64,000 nucleotides of DNA from Planoprotostelium fungivorum (lineage: Eukaryota; Evosea; Variosea; Cavosteliida; Cavosteliaceae), in contig MDYQ01000069.1 in the NCBI GenBank assembly GCA_003024175.1, forward strand, positions 1-64,000, given 5' to 3'. The position numbers were made by a program, and so were the translations under genes. This document shows positions 38,955-50,150 of the stretch, piece by piece; position 1 is the stretch's first letter, and each line of letters begins with the position of its first letter. The notes beneath the pieces are model-generated. The model worked only from the letters and a program-made list of their open reading frames with translations, had not been told where the DNA came from and ran no database searches.

Positions 38955-40208
38955 ATGCAAGGAGGATGGATTGTGTTTGTCATATTCATCGCTGGTCTTA
39001 TCATCCTGCCTCTCTGGAGATCGAGACACGAGATCATCTATCATGTTCGATTTCGAGTGGTCCGGCTTCTGTCTCAACCAGCACAGAAGGTCCCAATATT
39101 TGCCATCTTGATCGGATTCAGCATTGGTACCATTCTACTGCTCACCCTTCCATCGAGACCTAATGTAAAAACCGGCCCATCTTGGATCATAGAGCCTTAC
39201 CCTACGGACGTGCCGAAGCCTATCAAGACCCCAGCTCGTTTGGCACTCATCATGTTGACGGAAAATACAAAGATGGAGGCAGCTCTCGAAGTCATTTCGC
39301 AATTGGACGCTAAATACAACCGCCATCACAACCACACGTGGGTCTTATTCAACAGCGAGCCTTTCACGGTGATGTTCAAGGAGAGAGTCATCAATGTGAC
39401 GAAAGGCCATGCTCTGTTCAGCCTCGTCAAAGGAGATGCATGGGGAATCACAAGCAAAGACCCAGAAACCATCAACAAGTGGGCACAAGAAGGGGATCAT
39501 AATGTTCAACGGCAATCGATCCACAGATGGTACACCGGCTTCATGTGGAGAGACCCCATCCTCAATGACTTCGATTGGATCTGGAGAGTGGAAGAAGGCG
39601 TTACATATCACTGCGACATGTTCCACATGGACCCCCTCCGAATCGCTGTAGATGGTAGATACAAGTTTGGCGGTAGCATCATGGAGAAAGTGTCTCTCTC
39701 CTCCACACCCAGCCTGTGGCCGAAGGTCCTCGCCTTCATCAAGAAGTATCCCCATCACATTATCAATCCATCTGCACCATCCATCATCTTGGACCAAGGC
39801 TCAAACCCGGACTCCCTGTGTCAACTCCACAACACCTTCATGCTGGCCGATCTGTCCTTCTTTCGATCACCGGCTTACATGGACTTTTTTCAATTCATGG
39901 ACGATGAGAGCTCCGGCTTCCTCGCAGAGGGCTGGAGAGACGCTACCATCCACAGTATAGCAGCTCTCATGTTTCTGCATCCGTCACAGATCAGGGTCTA
40001 TGAGGAATTAGGCTATCGAGACGGAGAGTTCGACTATTGTCCGACGAATGAGAAGGTTCGAAAGAAGTACAGATGTGCCTGCGACATCAGCAGACAATAT
40101 TACGATGAGGCGGGCGGAGGGCGTCACAATGAGTGCAGACAGAAGTTCCACCGCTATCTGTCCATAGGAGAGAACGGGTTAGTGAATTCGACTGTGTCAA
40201 TTTTGTAG
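38955..40208 (+). CDS. GT15 (KTR/KRE2/MNT1-type) mannosyltransferase
   Basis: Intronless type II membrane protein. N-terminal span GGWIVFVIFIAGLIILPLW, a second hydrophobic stretch FAILIGFSIGTILLLTL, then the GT15 catalytic domain: ALIMLTENTKMEAALEVISQ, WVLFNSEPFTVMFKE, WRDPILNDFDWIWRVEEGV (the acidic residue of WRVE.G is the conserved catalytic-site residue), YHCDMFHMDPLRIA, NTFMLADLSFFRSPAYMDFF and AEGWRDATIHSIAALMFL. Yeast members add alpha-1,2-mannose from GDP-Man to N- and O-glycans in the Golgi. The family is best known in fungi. ATG 38955 is chosen because the anchor begins there; upstream frame is open but lacks ATG. Confidence 0.92.
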   Translation: MQGGWIVFVIFIAGLIILPLWRSRHEIIYHVRFRVVRLLSQPAQKVPIFAILIGFSIGTILLLTLPSRPNVKTGPSWIIEPYPTDVPKPIKTPARLALIMLTENTKMEAALEVISQLDAKYNRHHNHTWVLFNSEPFTVMFKERVINVTKGHALFSLVKGDAWGITSKDPETINKWAQEGDHNVQRQSIHRWYTGFMWRDPILNDFDWIWRVEEGVTYHCDMFHMDPLRIAVDGRYKFGGSIMEKVSLSSTPSLWPKVLAFIKKYPHHIINPSAPSIILDQGSNPDSLCQLHNTFMLADLSFFRSPAYMDFFQFMDDESSGFLAEGWRDATIHSIAALMFLHPSQIRVYEELGYRDGEFDYCPTNEKVRKKYRCACDISRQYYDEAGGGRHNECRQKFHRYLSIGENGLVNSTVSIL

Positions 40209-40311
40209 GTTGGTGTGAATAAAGAAGAGGAGAGTGGCTTTGAGAGGATGAAAAAAAATTCACCTGTAGACTACAACGGAGTCGACAGATCGCATCACCC
40301 ATCACATCGCA

Positions 40312-40682
40312 ATGGCTGCCAATGCAAAGGGATGCCTCCAAAAGAGGCTTGCCATGGACATCCTTCAAGCCGGTAGAGCGAAGGTGTGGTTGAACCCTCA
40401 CAAGATGGATGTGATATCTTCGACCAAGACGAGTGAGTATCATCTCGATTTCTTTCGTCCTTACTCTCGACAGGAGAGGGGATTCGAAAGTTGATCGACG
40501 AGGGTGACATCAAACGAACATGGTCTGAGAAGGAGAAATCACCTCTGTGGTATGATATGATCTACAGCCGCCGATCTATGAAGGATTACCTTCGCATCAA
40601 CTGGGACGCCGACAGGAGCAAGTACATTCCACCGAAGAAAAAGCTAAATCAACTGGACACAACCACCACACCATCCCAATAG
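40312..40682 (+). CDS. eL19-like ribosomal protein, C-terminally divergent/short
   Basis: ATG 40312: LQKRLAMDILQAGRAKVWLN, one intron (about 40431-40474), then TREGIRKLIDEGDIKRTWSE. This matches the first about 55 residues of eukaryotic/archaeal eL19 (LQKRLAA.vL..G..rVWldP.e; R..IR.LI..G.I). Instead of the long eL19 helix the protein continues KSPLWYDMIYSRRSMKDYLR and stops after about 109 residues (stop 40682), against about 190 for eL19. It is not the cytosolic eL19 as usually known: either a specialised paralog, perhaps organellar, or a protein that kept only the RNA-binding head. It is convergent with bL17. Confidence 0.65.
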
Positions 40683-40718
40683 ACACAGACTCTGAAACGA
40701 TCGCGAACCTCATGTCTT

Positions 40719-41394
40719 TTAATCTAAGGCATCGATGTTCTTCGTTGTTGGTAGTGAAATGGGCTCTTTCTTGATCTTCTCAGCTCTGAGAGGGTCCTTT
40801 CCATTGTCCACGTACTCGATGTAGGCTGCCTCGGCTCGGTTTGTCATGAAGCCACAGCGGACGATGCGAGTGTAACCTCCATCGCGGTTGGCGTATCTGA
40901 AAGGGTTTAGAGGGGGCGATGTGATGGTGGAGGTGACGAGAGAATAGATGGAGGGAGGGATTGATGTTGAAGGAGAGAAGGTGAGTAAAAGGTAGAGTGA
41001 GTTGAGATTTTACAGGGTGATCGATACACGATCCTCGAAGAACGATGGATGATAGAATAATGAAATGATAGGATATGATGTGATCAAAGAGAGGGATATT
41101 CATATCATTCATCGATGAAATTGAGCTCACCTGGGTGCCAATTCTCGGAACAATTTAGAGGCAGCTGCTGGAGTTCTCAAATGTTGCATGGCAATGTTCC
41201 AACTATGTTGATCTCCCTTCTTTCCGTAAGAGATGATCCTGTCTGCAAAGTGTTGCAGCTCTTTTGCCTTGGCCACAGTCGTCTTGATTCTCTCATGCAC
41301 AATCAACTGCTCCGTCATCGTTCTGAACAGGGCACGCCTGTGGCTGGGCGAGCGCCCCAGCTTTCTAAAGACACCTTTGACCATTGGAATGCAG
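40719..41394 (-). CDS. Mitochondrial-type ribosomal protein bL17
   Basis: Starts MVKGVFRKLGRSPSHRRALF followed by RTMTEQLIVHERIKTTVAKA (bL17 signature: kLgR...hR.al.rnl...Li.herI.TT.akAke), then ADRIISYGKKGD. After a roughly 190-nt intron with DGGYTRIVR-type sequence in the next exon, it continues RYANRDGGYTRIVRCGF and ends KNIDALD-stop at 40719. bL17 sits at the polypeptide exit tunnel of bacterial-type ribosomes, so this nuclear gene should serve the mitochondrion. No cleavable presequence is obvious, which is common for this family. Confidence 0.92.
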
Positions 41395-41843
41395 TTGATG
41401 ATCTGATGTCTGATCTCTCCACGTTGTAGACTATCAAAACTGTTCTTCTACAGGATTTATTTTTATCGGATCACCACAGCCCACGGGAGCATTCTGCCAA
41501 ATTAAAAGAGGCAACAAGCACAGGGACAAGGATCCATATCGGTAGGGAATTAAGCGATTCGGAAAGCACTTGGAACAATGTATCGCGCAACGCTTGACAG
41601 GAAATGGTTATATAGCATCTGACACATCGTATCGATCTGGTTTATCGGCCGACAGATCCATTTGACGTGAGCTCCATCAAGTGTTAAAATGTACTGTTCA
41701 AGGATGTATGACGCTACGCGCAGAGGCCCATCCCAAATCTGAATGAGATCGGCCGAAAAATGTGTCCCAGAATGTGACAGGAGGTGGGACTTATAGAATG
41801 TAGGATTCGACGGTCATTCGAATCAGGTAGCTCAACCGTTCAG
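41395..41843. other. Divergent intergenic region
   Basis: About 450 bases between the bL17 and surface-protein starts; no coding or RNA gene seen. Confidence 0.5.
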
Positions 41844-44800
41844 ATGCAAACCTTCTCTGTACTCTTCTCTCTCTTCTTGCTGCAAGCTGCCGCCTCGGCC
41901 AGATTGACCAATGGCCCGTTCTCTACCGTGAGACTCTTCACTCTCGCATGATGGTCGCTGACGATGATGCAGTTGACTGTCACTTCGACGTCCACTGTCT
42001 TCTCTGACACCACCGTTGGAACTGTATCAACTCCTCTCATCTTCAACATCAGCTGCGCCGGCTCATGCCGTGCTACCTACAACACCCACTCGTCGGGTGA
42101 GATCGCACCACACCGGTGACCACTCAGCTGACAAATTCAACAGTCTTCGAGCCTCAGACTTTCACAAAGTCCATCGCGAAGGATGACTACTGGCTCATCA
42201 GCCTGACTTTCCGCCCCACCACCGCGGGTCAATCGGTGAGTCAACAGAGGCATCGATCCAAATGATCTGACCGTATCGAAGGCTGGAAACCTCACTGTGA
42301 CGGTTACGGACTCTACCAGTGTGGATAGAGCGACCCACACCAAAGTCATTCCCCTCAGCGGAAGATCTGTTGGTTCTTCTCCCGTGGCTACTCCTGATCG
42401 CGCCATCAGACCCAGAGGATTGGTTACTCCCGTTATCACGACATCTACTGTGGCTATTCCAGTCATCTCTACATCTACTGTGGCTACTCCAGTCATCTCT
42501 ACATCTACTGTGGCTACTCCAGTCATCTCTACCTCCACCGTGGATACTCCAATCACGACCGCGGCTACACCAGTCATCTCGACTGTCTCCAGTGCAGCTA
42601 CGCCTGTCATCTCGACCGTCTCCAGTGCAGCTACACCAGTCATCTCGACCGTCTCCAGTGCAGCCACACCGGTCATCTCAAGTGTCTCGAGTGTGGTTAC
42701 CCCAGTCGTCTCCAGCATCTCCAGCACATTGACTCCAATCGTATCCACCACCACCGCTGTCCCCGTCATCTCCACGAGCGCAGCCATCCCAACGACATCG
42801 AACGTACCCATAACATCCTCCACTGTGGGCGTTCCAGTCATCTCTACCACTGTGGCCACTCCCATCGTCACTGCCTCCATCGCCACACCTGTGGTCTCTA
42901 CCACCACAGATCTTCCAGCCAGCTCTACGACTGTGGCTGCCCCTTCTGTCATCTCTACCGTAGTTGGTACGCCAGTCATCACAGCCACTGTGGCCACTCC
43001 TCCCATTTCGACTACTGTGGACGTTCCGGTCGGATCCACCACTGCTGCGACACCAATCATCTCCAGCATCTCGAGCGCAGCTACCCCAGTCATCTCGAGT
43101 GTCTCGAGTGTGATCACTCCAGTCATCTCTACGACAGATGCCACTCCAGTGGTGTCTAGCATCTCGAGCGCAGCTACCCCAATCATCTCCAGTGTATCGA
43201 GTGTGATCACGCCAGTCATCTCGACTGTCTCCAGTGCAGCTACGCCAGTCATCTCTAGCATCTCCAGTGCAGCTACGCCAGTCATCTCTAGCATCTCCAG
43301 CGCAGCTACCCCTGTCGTCTCTAGTGTCTCGAGTGTGATCACTCCAGTCATCTCTACGACAGTGGACACTCCAGTCATCGCCACGACAGTAGCTACTCCA
43401 GTGGTGTCTAGCATCTCCAGCGCAGCGACACCAGTCATCTCTAGCATTTCGAGTGCAGCCACACCCATCATTTCAAGCATCTCGAGCGCGGCGACTCCTG
43501 TCATCTCCACATCTGTACCAATCGACCCCACCAGCGTAGCTCTCCCAACGACTTCGAACGTACCCATCGCTTCCTCCACCGTTGGTGTTCCAGTCATCTC
43601 TACCACTGTGGCCACTCCCATCGTCACTGCCTCCATCGCCACACCTGTCATCTCTACCACTACTGATCTCCCAGTTATCTCGACTGACGCTGGTGTTCCA
43701 GTCATCTCTACTGTAATTGGTACACCAGTCATCACAGCCACTGTGGCCACGCCTGCCATCTCCACCACTGTGGATGTTCCAGTCGAATCTACCACTGTGG
43801 CTACTCCCATCATCTCTAGTGCTTCTACCATCCTCAATGGTGTCTCTACGACAGTGGACACTCCAGTCATCGCCACGACAGCAGCTACACCGATCATCTC
43901 TAGCGTATCTGGCGTAGCTACACCAGTCATCTCTAGTGTATCTAGCGCAGCTACCCCTGTCATTTCCAGTATCTCGAGTGTGGTTACACCCATCATCTCT
44001 ACGACAGTGGACACCCCAGTCATCGCCACATCAGAGGCTACACCGATCGTCTCTAGCATCTCTAGTGTTGCTACACCAGTCATCTCTAGCATCTCGAGCG
44101 TGGCTACCCCTGTCGTCTCCAGTGTCTCGAGTGCGGCTACCCCTGTCATCTCGAGCATTTCAAGTGCAGCTACACCAGTCATCTCTAGCATCTCCAGCGC
44201 AGCTACCCCTGTCATCTCGAGCATTTCGAGTGGAGCTACACCAATCGTCTCCAGTATCTCGAGTGTGATCACACCCATCATCTCTACGACAGTGGACACC
44301 CCGATCATTGACACAACAGCCGCTACACCAATCATCTCTAGCATCTCGAGCGCGGCTACCCCTGTCATCTCGAGCATCTCCAGCGCCGCCACACCCATCA
44401 TCTCGAGCATCTCCAGCGCAGTTACACCAGTCATCTCCAGTGTCTCGAGTGTAGTCACCCCGGTCATCTCTACAACAGTGGACATCCCAGTTGTCGACAC
44501 AACAGCAGCCACACCCATCGTCTCTAGCATCTCGAGTGCAGCTACGCCAGTCATCTCTAGCATCTCCAGTGCAGCTACACCAGTCATCTCTAGCATCTCC
44601 AACGTGAACATTCCTACCGACTCCTCCACCGTTGGTGTTCCAGTCATCTCTACCACTGTGGCCACTCCCATCGTCACTGCCTCCATCGCCACACCTGTCA
44701 TCTCTACCACTACTGATCTCCCAGTCATCTCGACTGACGCTGGTGTTCCAGTCATCTCTACCGTAGTTGGTACGCCAGTCATCACAGCCACTGTGGCCAC

Positions 44801-46748
44801 GCCTGCCATCTCCACCACTGTGGCTACTCCCATCATCTCTAGCGCTTCTGCTATCCTCAATGGTGTCTCAAGCTCGATCCAGACCGATCTTGCCACCTCA
44901 GACATTCCAGTCATCGACACGACAGTAGTTACACCAGTCATCTCCAGCATTTCGAACGTGGCTACACCGATCATCTCTAGCATCTCAGACGCAGCAACAC
45001 CTATTGTCTCCTCTGCCTCAGCTATCCTGGACAGCCTTACCAACACTGCCATCCCTACTATCCCCGTGACATCGGACATTCCAGTCATCGACACGACAGT
45101 AGTCACACCGATCATCTCTAGCATCTCGAGCATAGCTACACCAGTCATCGATACGACAGCAGTGACACCGATCATCTCCAGCATCTCAGACGCAGCCACA
45201 CCAATTATCTCCAGCATCTCGGACGCAGCCACACCAATTATCTCCAGCATCTCGAGTGCCCTGTCCATCACATCTGATCTGCCTGTCATCCCTACCACTG
45301 TCGATCTCCCCGTCATTCCTACAACTGTCGATCTGCCCGACCTTTCCATCACATCAGATCTACCAGTCATCCCCACGACTACCGATCTCCCTATCATTCC
45401 CGCCAGCGAGATTCTCCAAGTCATCTCTTCTACAGAGATCCTCTCAGTCGTCCCCACCACCGTCGTGCTTCCGGTCATCTCTACGGATGCCATCCCCTCC
45501 ATCTCTGCGTCTCTGGGCGTATCGGTCAGCCTCGATCTTTCTATTGGTGTCACCGTCTCAGATGCTGACACCAGCTCCACATCAGATGCCACTAGCTCTA
45601 CATCAGATGCCGCTAGCTCCACATCAGATGCCACTAGTTCTACATCAGATGCTACCAGCTCCACTGTGGACTCCACCACTTCTAGCTCCGACGCTACTAC
45701 CTCCGATGCAGTGGATACTACTTCCACCAGCCAGGAGACTATTCTGACTTCGTCCACTACCTCTGATGCCACCACTACCTCTGATGCCACCACTTCGACG
45801 GCTGATGTCACTTCATCTACTTCTAGCACCACTAGCAGCTCTAGCACCACTAGCAGCTCTAGCACAACCAGCAGCCCCAGCACTACTGGTCTATCCGTCT
45901 CCGCAGGCCTCACGGTCTCCATTGTCACCGAGACGAACATCGCTGATACAGTCCTCCACAACGGTGTCAGCTTGCCTCCTCTGACCACTGTTCTGTCAAA
46001 CTTGCCTACCACCTCGCAGCCTGCCCCCAGTTCATCCAGCACCAGCGTCAACGCACCCAGCTCCACTTCTTCAACCAAGAGCATCATTCCCACCTTACCA
46101 GTCACCCTGCCCAACCTTCCCTCTCTGACTGTGGCCATCACTACCTCTTCAGAGACGAAGAGCATCGATCTTCCATCGCTGCCCGTGACGCTTCCAAACA
46201 TCCCCACCCTCTCGATCGGCAAGCCCACCACCTCCAGCTCCTCGGAGAGTTCGCAGGCATCCTCTACTTCTTCTGAAGCCAGCTCGAGCACTGTCCCTTC
46301 TGTGACGGTGTCTGCAGAAGTCACCGTGAAGAATCACTCTCTCGTGTCCTTCTACCTCACCGCCAGCCGCACTCTGGACATCCCCCACCTCACTCAGGTA
46401 TTGGCCGATCTCCTCACCATCGATGTCTCCCGCATCGAGTTGGACGTCACACTCGTGCAGAAGCAAGACCAGAAGTACTTCGCCAAGATCGTCATCACCA
46501 ACGGAGAGATCGACGGAACAGGAGCCACTCTCAGAAAAAGACTGATGGACACGGTGGTCGATCAGGCAGTCTACACAGCCACCGGCCTGAGCGTGATGCC
46601 CGAGACAGTCACCTACCAGCCATACGTCGCACCCACCGTGACCTCGTCAGTCGTGACGGAGAACTCGATGATGACGTTCAGTGGAAGTCACAAGTTGTCC
46701 GCAGCCTGCATGGTCTCAGTTGCAGCCGTGATCCTGTTAATTATGTAA
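41844..46748 (+). CDS. Giant Thr/Ser/Val-rich repetitive surface protein, probably GPI-anchored
   Basis: ATG 41844 gives a signal peptide (MQTFSVLFSLFLLQAAASAR). Three introns (about 41930-41970, 42100-42142, 42236-42281) connect a small N-terminal domain with TPLIFNISCAGSCRATYNTH and KSIAKDDYWLISLTFRP. From 42297 a single about 4.4-kb exon encodes more than 1000 residues of degenerate 11-residue repeats (ATPVISSISSA type), three long block duplications, a Ser/Thr/Asp tract (SSTSDATSSTSDA), a globular-looking module DIPHLTQVLADLLTIDVSRI with VTLVQKQDQKYFAKIVITNG, and a hydrophobic C-terminus AACMVSVAAVILLIM-stop, as in GPI signals. Likely a heavily O-glycosylated adhesin or cell-coat protein. 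Exactly which family is unknown. Confidence 0.85.
42460..45270 (+). repeat. 33-bp coding minisatellite plus three ~300-bp block duplications
   Basis: Short unit: GCTACACCAGTCATCTCTAG-type, 33 bp, encoding ATPVISSISSA with variants (VITPVISTTVDTPVIATT). Longer block encoding GVPVISTTVATPIVTASIAT and onward occurs near 42820-43060, 43560-43850 and 44620-44870. The third base varies far more than the first two, so the protein repeat appears selected. Confidence 0.9.
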
Positions 46749-46912
46749 TGATAAACTGTTCATCTGTTAAACTTTCAATTCTTGTTGTTATCTTATCGGA
46801 TTATGCAGCCAGTGACGACGAGATGGTACGCAATAGAGATTGAATTATATTCAAATATTGATCATCTACAACGAGGCAATGATAATTGACGTCACAACGT
46901 AAGACAAGACAC

Positions 46913-47448
46913 ATGGACAACGACATCACGGTGAGCCATCACATCCGTCACACTGTCTCATCTTCGTTAGAACGCAGAACCTCTCTCGAAGAAGTCCAGA
47001 AATTCGGAGGATCCAGACGTGAGCCTCATGCCCCCACCCTCCCATCCTGCGATGAAACCATCGAGACCGTCCACAGAAGAGAATGATCTCTCATCGGAGG
47101 ACACAGCCAGACTCAATGAGCTCGTCACCGTCTGGCAGAACGTACCCAGACGTTACGAAGAGGGATTCCAGAGTGAGACACAAACATCTGTTTGAGATGA
47201 CTTGATCAAACTGAGATGTCTCCTCAGAGTACGTCAACGCTTACGCCGAACATTATGACAAGTTCTGCCATGCATTAATGCAGAAGACCAATGAGTCGAA
47301 TCGTGAGGCGGAGGAGCTCTTACAACAGATTCAAGAGCAGTATGCGAAGAATCAAACCCTTAGAGTCAAGTTGGAAGGCATCAAGTCGAAGACGGCCTCT
47401 CTTCACCAATTCATCAACGGTTCCATGTCCAACTTGAGCTCTGTATAG
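46913..47448 (+). CDS. Small coiled-coil protein, unidentified
   Basis: ATG 46913 (MDNDIT) with two short introns (about 46931-46976 and 47021-47066), then STEENDLSSEDTARLNELVT, VWQNVPRRYEEGFQ, a third intron, and a heptad-rich helix KYVNAYAEHYDKFCHALMQK, NREAEELLQQIQEQYAKNQT ending SMSNLSSV-stop at 47448. About 140 residues. Acceptor choices for the first two introns were set by keeping frame. The helix resembles small vesicle/lysosome-tethering subunits in general shape, but I cannot name the family. Confidence 0.6.
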
Positions 47449-47546
47449 ACGTAATAAACACTCGGTGATTGTTAATTATTAATCACAGATGAATCAATCA
47501 CCATCTCAATTTCATCTTCTTAGTGAATCCCCAAACTTTATTGTAT

Positions 47547-49098
47547 TCAACAACTGATGTTGGGTATCTTATTCAAACTTCCCTTCTTCTCTGCGTCTTT
47601 CACTTTTCCCACCGTAGCTGTCTCATTCATCATCTTTTCGATCTCCGTCACGGTTGCATTCGGATGTCTTCCCAAAAGTAGAGCAGCGACTCCGGTCACA
47701 TGAGGGCACGCCATGGACGTTCCGGAGTCCAACTGTGTCTCGTTCTTCAACCAAGTAGACCAGATGCTATAGCCGGGGGCGAAAAAGTCCACGCATGGAC
47801 CGGTGTTGCTGTCAAAATCGATTTGATCTGCATTATTGATGGATGCAACTGTGATGACGGAGGGAGATGATGCAGGGGAAAACTGTCTCAGAATCAATTA
47901 TGACAAAAGAGATAAGAAGATAGGTTCTCTAATCACCTTGCATGCATCAGACATGGCATTACCAGCGGCTGCCACGACGATGATGCCGTTCTCGATACAC
48001 GCTTCTACCGCCATATTCAAAGACGGACTATACTGTGACCCTGCCGATATGCTTCTCCCGTCAGTCTCGCGATCACCATCATCTCATCTCACTTGATGAT
48101 GGATGGACGGCTGCTGTTGTGATGAGCCTCGGCAGCCCAACGTATCCCTTGGATCATCGTCTTCGTGCTACCCTCTCCGTTGCAGCTGTGTGTCTTCACC
48201 GCGATGAGGTTGACCTCCTTGGCCACACCGTACGTCTTTGAACCGATGATGCCTGATGATGATGAGGCGATATAAATTTGAGACTCCATTTACCCGCCAC
48301 GTGAGTGCCGTGGCCGCTGCAGTCATAGTTGTAGATGTCCCAAAAATTTGCGCCCCACCTGGCTCTACCCTCGAACTCTGGATGTTGTACGGCGATACCG
48401 CTGTCAGGGTCAGGGATAAACAATGTCGACGCCTCACGTGTCGACCACGTAGACGTCTACGTTGTCTGCGGTGGAAGAGTAGCGGTAAGCTTCTTTGTAT
48501 TTCTTCGGTGCATCTCTCAGGTTCAACCTCTCTAGACCCTGCCTTTGATGAGAGATGACGTGAGGGTGAGATGAAGGAGATGTTGGAGTGGGATGGATGT
48601 GAATGGATGGAAGATGATTGATTACCCAATTGGATGACTTTCGCTTGTGGCAGCTACCGGAGATGAACGAAGGACGGACGGGCTCGATGTGTATGATCGA
48701 GTCATCCATGTTCAGATATTGGGATAGTTGACTGGTGAGGTGAGATGATGGAAGAAAGAAACGATCCAAACTTACCGACGATCTAAGACGGCGGTGATGG
48801 CTGTCCATTGTCCGATCGTGAGATGTTCGTATTGGTAATCATGTCTTTCCATCTGCTGAGCATGGAACTCGTGAAACGCATCTTTTGAGGTGAGGATGTA
48901 ATAGAGAATGTGATGATTCACACACGTTGAGGAGTGACGTGAGGGTGAAGAGTGAGGATGTATTCCGATGTGGATAGTCTGTCCACTCCGTTACCAAAGA
49001 AACGAACGGCTGTAAGTGGTTAGACACTGATGATGGATCTGTCAGTCACATTGGACAAACCCCAACAGGAAAAAGGATAGAACAGTCACAAGCCACAT
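47547..49098 (-). CDS. Secreted subtilisin-like serine protease (S8, proteinase K type)
   Basis: ATG 49098: signal peptide [16 protein letters not shown]. An I9-type inhibitor propeptide follows ([43 protein letters not shown]). Catalytic domain: Asp in [10 protein letters not shown] (split by an intron inside DT|G), His in [10 protein letters not shown], oxyanion Asn in [14 protein letters not shown], Ser in [20 protein letters not shown]. The end is LNKIPNISC-stop at 47547. All catalytic residues are present, so it should be an active endopeptidase, folded with the help of its propeptide and secreted or vacuolar. At least six introns. A bacterivorous or fungivorous digestive role would fit but is inference. 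Confidence 0.93.
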
Positions 49099-49315
49099 GA
49101 TTTCGGATGTGTTGCGTTCGATGTGACGGATGTACGACAAAATGGCCAATTTATTTATTCTCACATCAAGCTGCAAGACAGAGACTACATCACGAGAGGA
49201 GACGATCATCCGCGCAGCGATATATCCACGGAGATGTGGCTGCGCGATATTGCAGCGGTTCACACATCACAATCGACACATGTATGTACTATATATTTAT
49301 ATGCCGTATTCGTCT

Positions 49316-49571
49316 TCAATTTTGGAGGTCGTTGTGAGTCTGAGTTTGAGCGTAATAGTCCTGTTGGTTTCCCGAAAGAAGTCTCGCTTCATTGTGTCTC
49401 TCCATATACTTGGACTCTCCTGCGTGCAGCGTTAAGAAGGTCGCACCTACGATGTCCGTCTTCACCTCCAGATTCGTGTAACTGTTTCTGCTTCTCATGG
49501 TGTTCTTCCATCTTGCGGTGGTATCTTGTGTGGTTGAGCACTTCCTTTATCGATTGCAGTCCTTTAGGCAT
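49316..49571 (-). CDS. Short charged protein, unidentified
   Basis: ATG 49571: MPKGLQSIKEVLNHTRYHRK then MEEHHEKQKQLHESG; a GT-AG intron (about 49420-49465) leads to ESKYMERHNEARLLSGNQQD and the end THNDLQN-stop at 49316. About 69 residues, helical and His/Glu-rich. The splice keeps frame exactly. Family unknown. Confidence 0.45.
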
Positions 49572-50150
49572 ATCGTCTTCTAATCGTGAGTCTTGTGGCT
49601 ACGTCTGTTGTTCTTCTTTTGATCTTGTTGTCAGTGGTCTCCTCGGTGCGTAATTGCGGATGAAATTTCAAACGAAATTCGAACAGAATGCACTACACAC
49701 GATCAACAGCTTCTGCAATGTGGGCACCCTCTATGAACAGCTTCGACTTCTCTTCCTCAAGTCTGCTCGAGCTCCCAGTGTCGCTGTCGTGGCATCTATT
49801 GGACGATAGAAGTGAATGCTCGTCTATGGTCAACTGATGATGCATGATACAACACAGTCTTGTGTTTGATGGGTGAATCGATAAATCTATAATGGAATTT
49901 CCAATTGAATCGCTGTAGATGGTTTCATCCTGATGAGACTTACGTTCCGTAACAGATCGCTCACAAGATCAACGCGCGGCATTATGGATGAAGAACAACC
50001 ACTGAAGAAGTGATGTATTATTCGTTTCATTGTGTTTTGATAGTTTAACAGTGATGATGAATCTAGACCGGCAAAAAAAGCCAAGATCGTGAGACGCATG
50101 TTCATCGTGAACAGTTGTTAAGAATCCAATAGGATTTTCGTGCACAGGTC
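49572..50150. other. Mostly unassigned interval
   Basis: 578 bases holding one short open frame (49660-49809) and presumed promoter and leader sequence of BDP1. A CAG just before 50148 could be a 3' splice site for an upstream BDP1 exon I did not find. Confidence 0.4.
49660..49809 (+). CDS. Possible 49-residue microprotein
   Basis: ATG to TAG encoding MKFQTKFEQNALHTINSFCN.. and VGTLYEQLRLLFLKSARAPS. Protein-like composition with an amphipathic helix, but it could be a terminal exon of an unseen gene or chance. Confidence 0.25.
   Translation: MKFQTKFEQNALHTINSFCNVGTLYEQLRLLFLKSARAPSVAVVASIGR

Noticed and set aside
42460-45270. CRISPR-like array of regular repeats
   Set aside because: Repeats are in-frame coding units in a eukaryotic gene, with no unique spacers; no CRISPR array exists in this window.
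45256-45984. Pro/Leu/Ser-rich overlapping plus-strand frames inside the surface-protein exon
   Set aside because: They are other-frame readings of the same repeats with no start context or family signal.
42137-46324. A 1395-codon open frame on the minus strand opposite the repetitive surface protein
   Set aside because: It is an antisense shadow: the Thr/Ser/Val/Ile codon bias of the repeat removes stops from the opposite strand. The plus frame has a signal peptide, spliced N-terminal exons and a GPI-like end; the minus frame has none.
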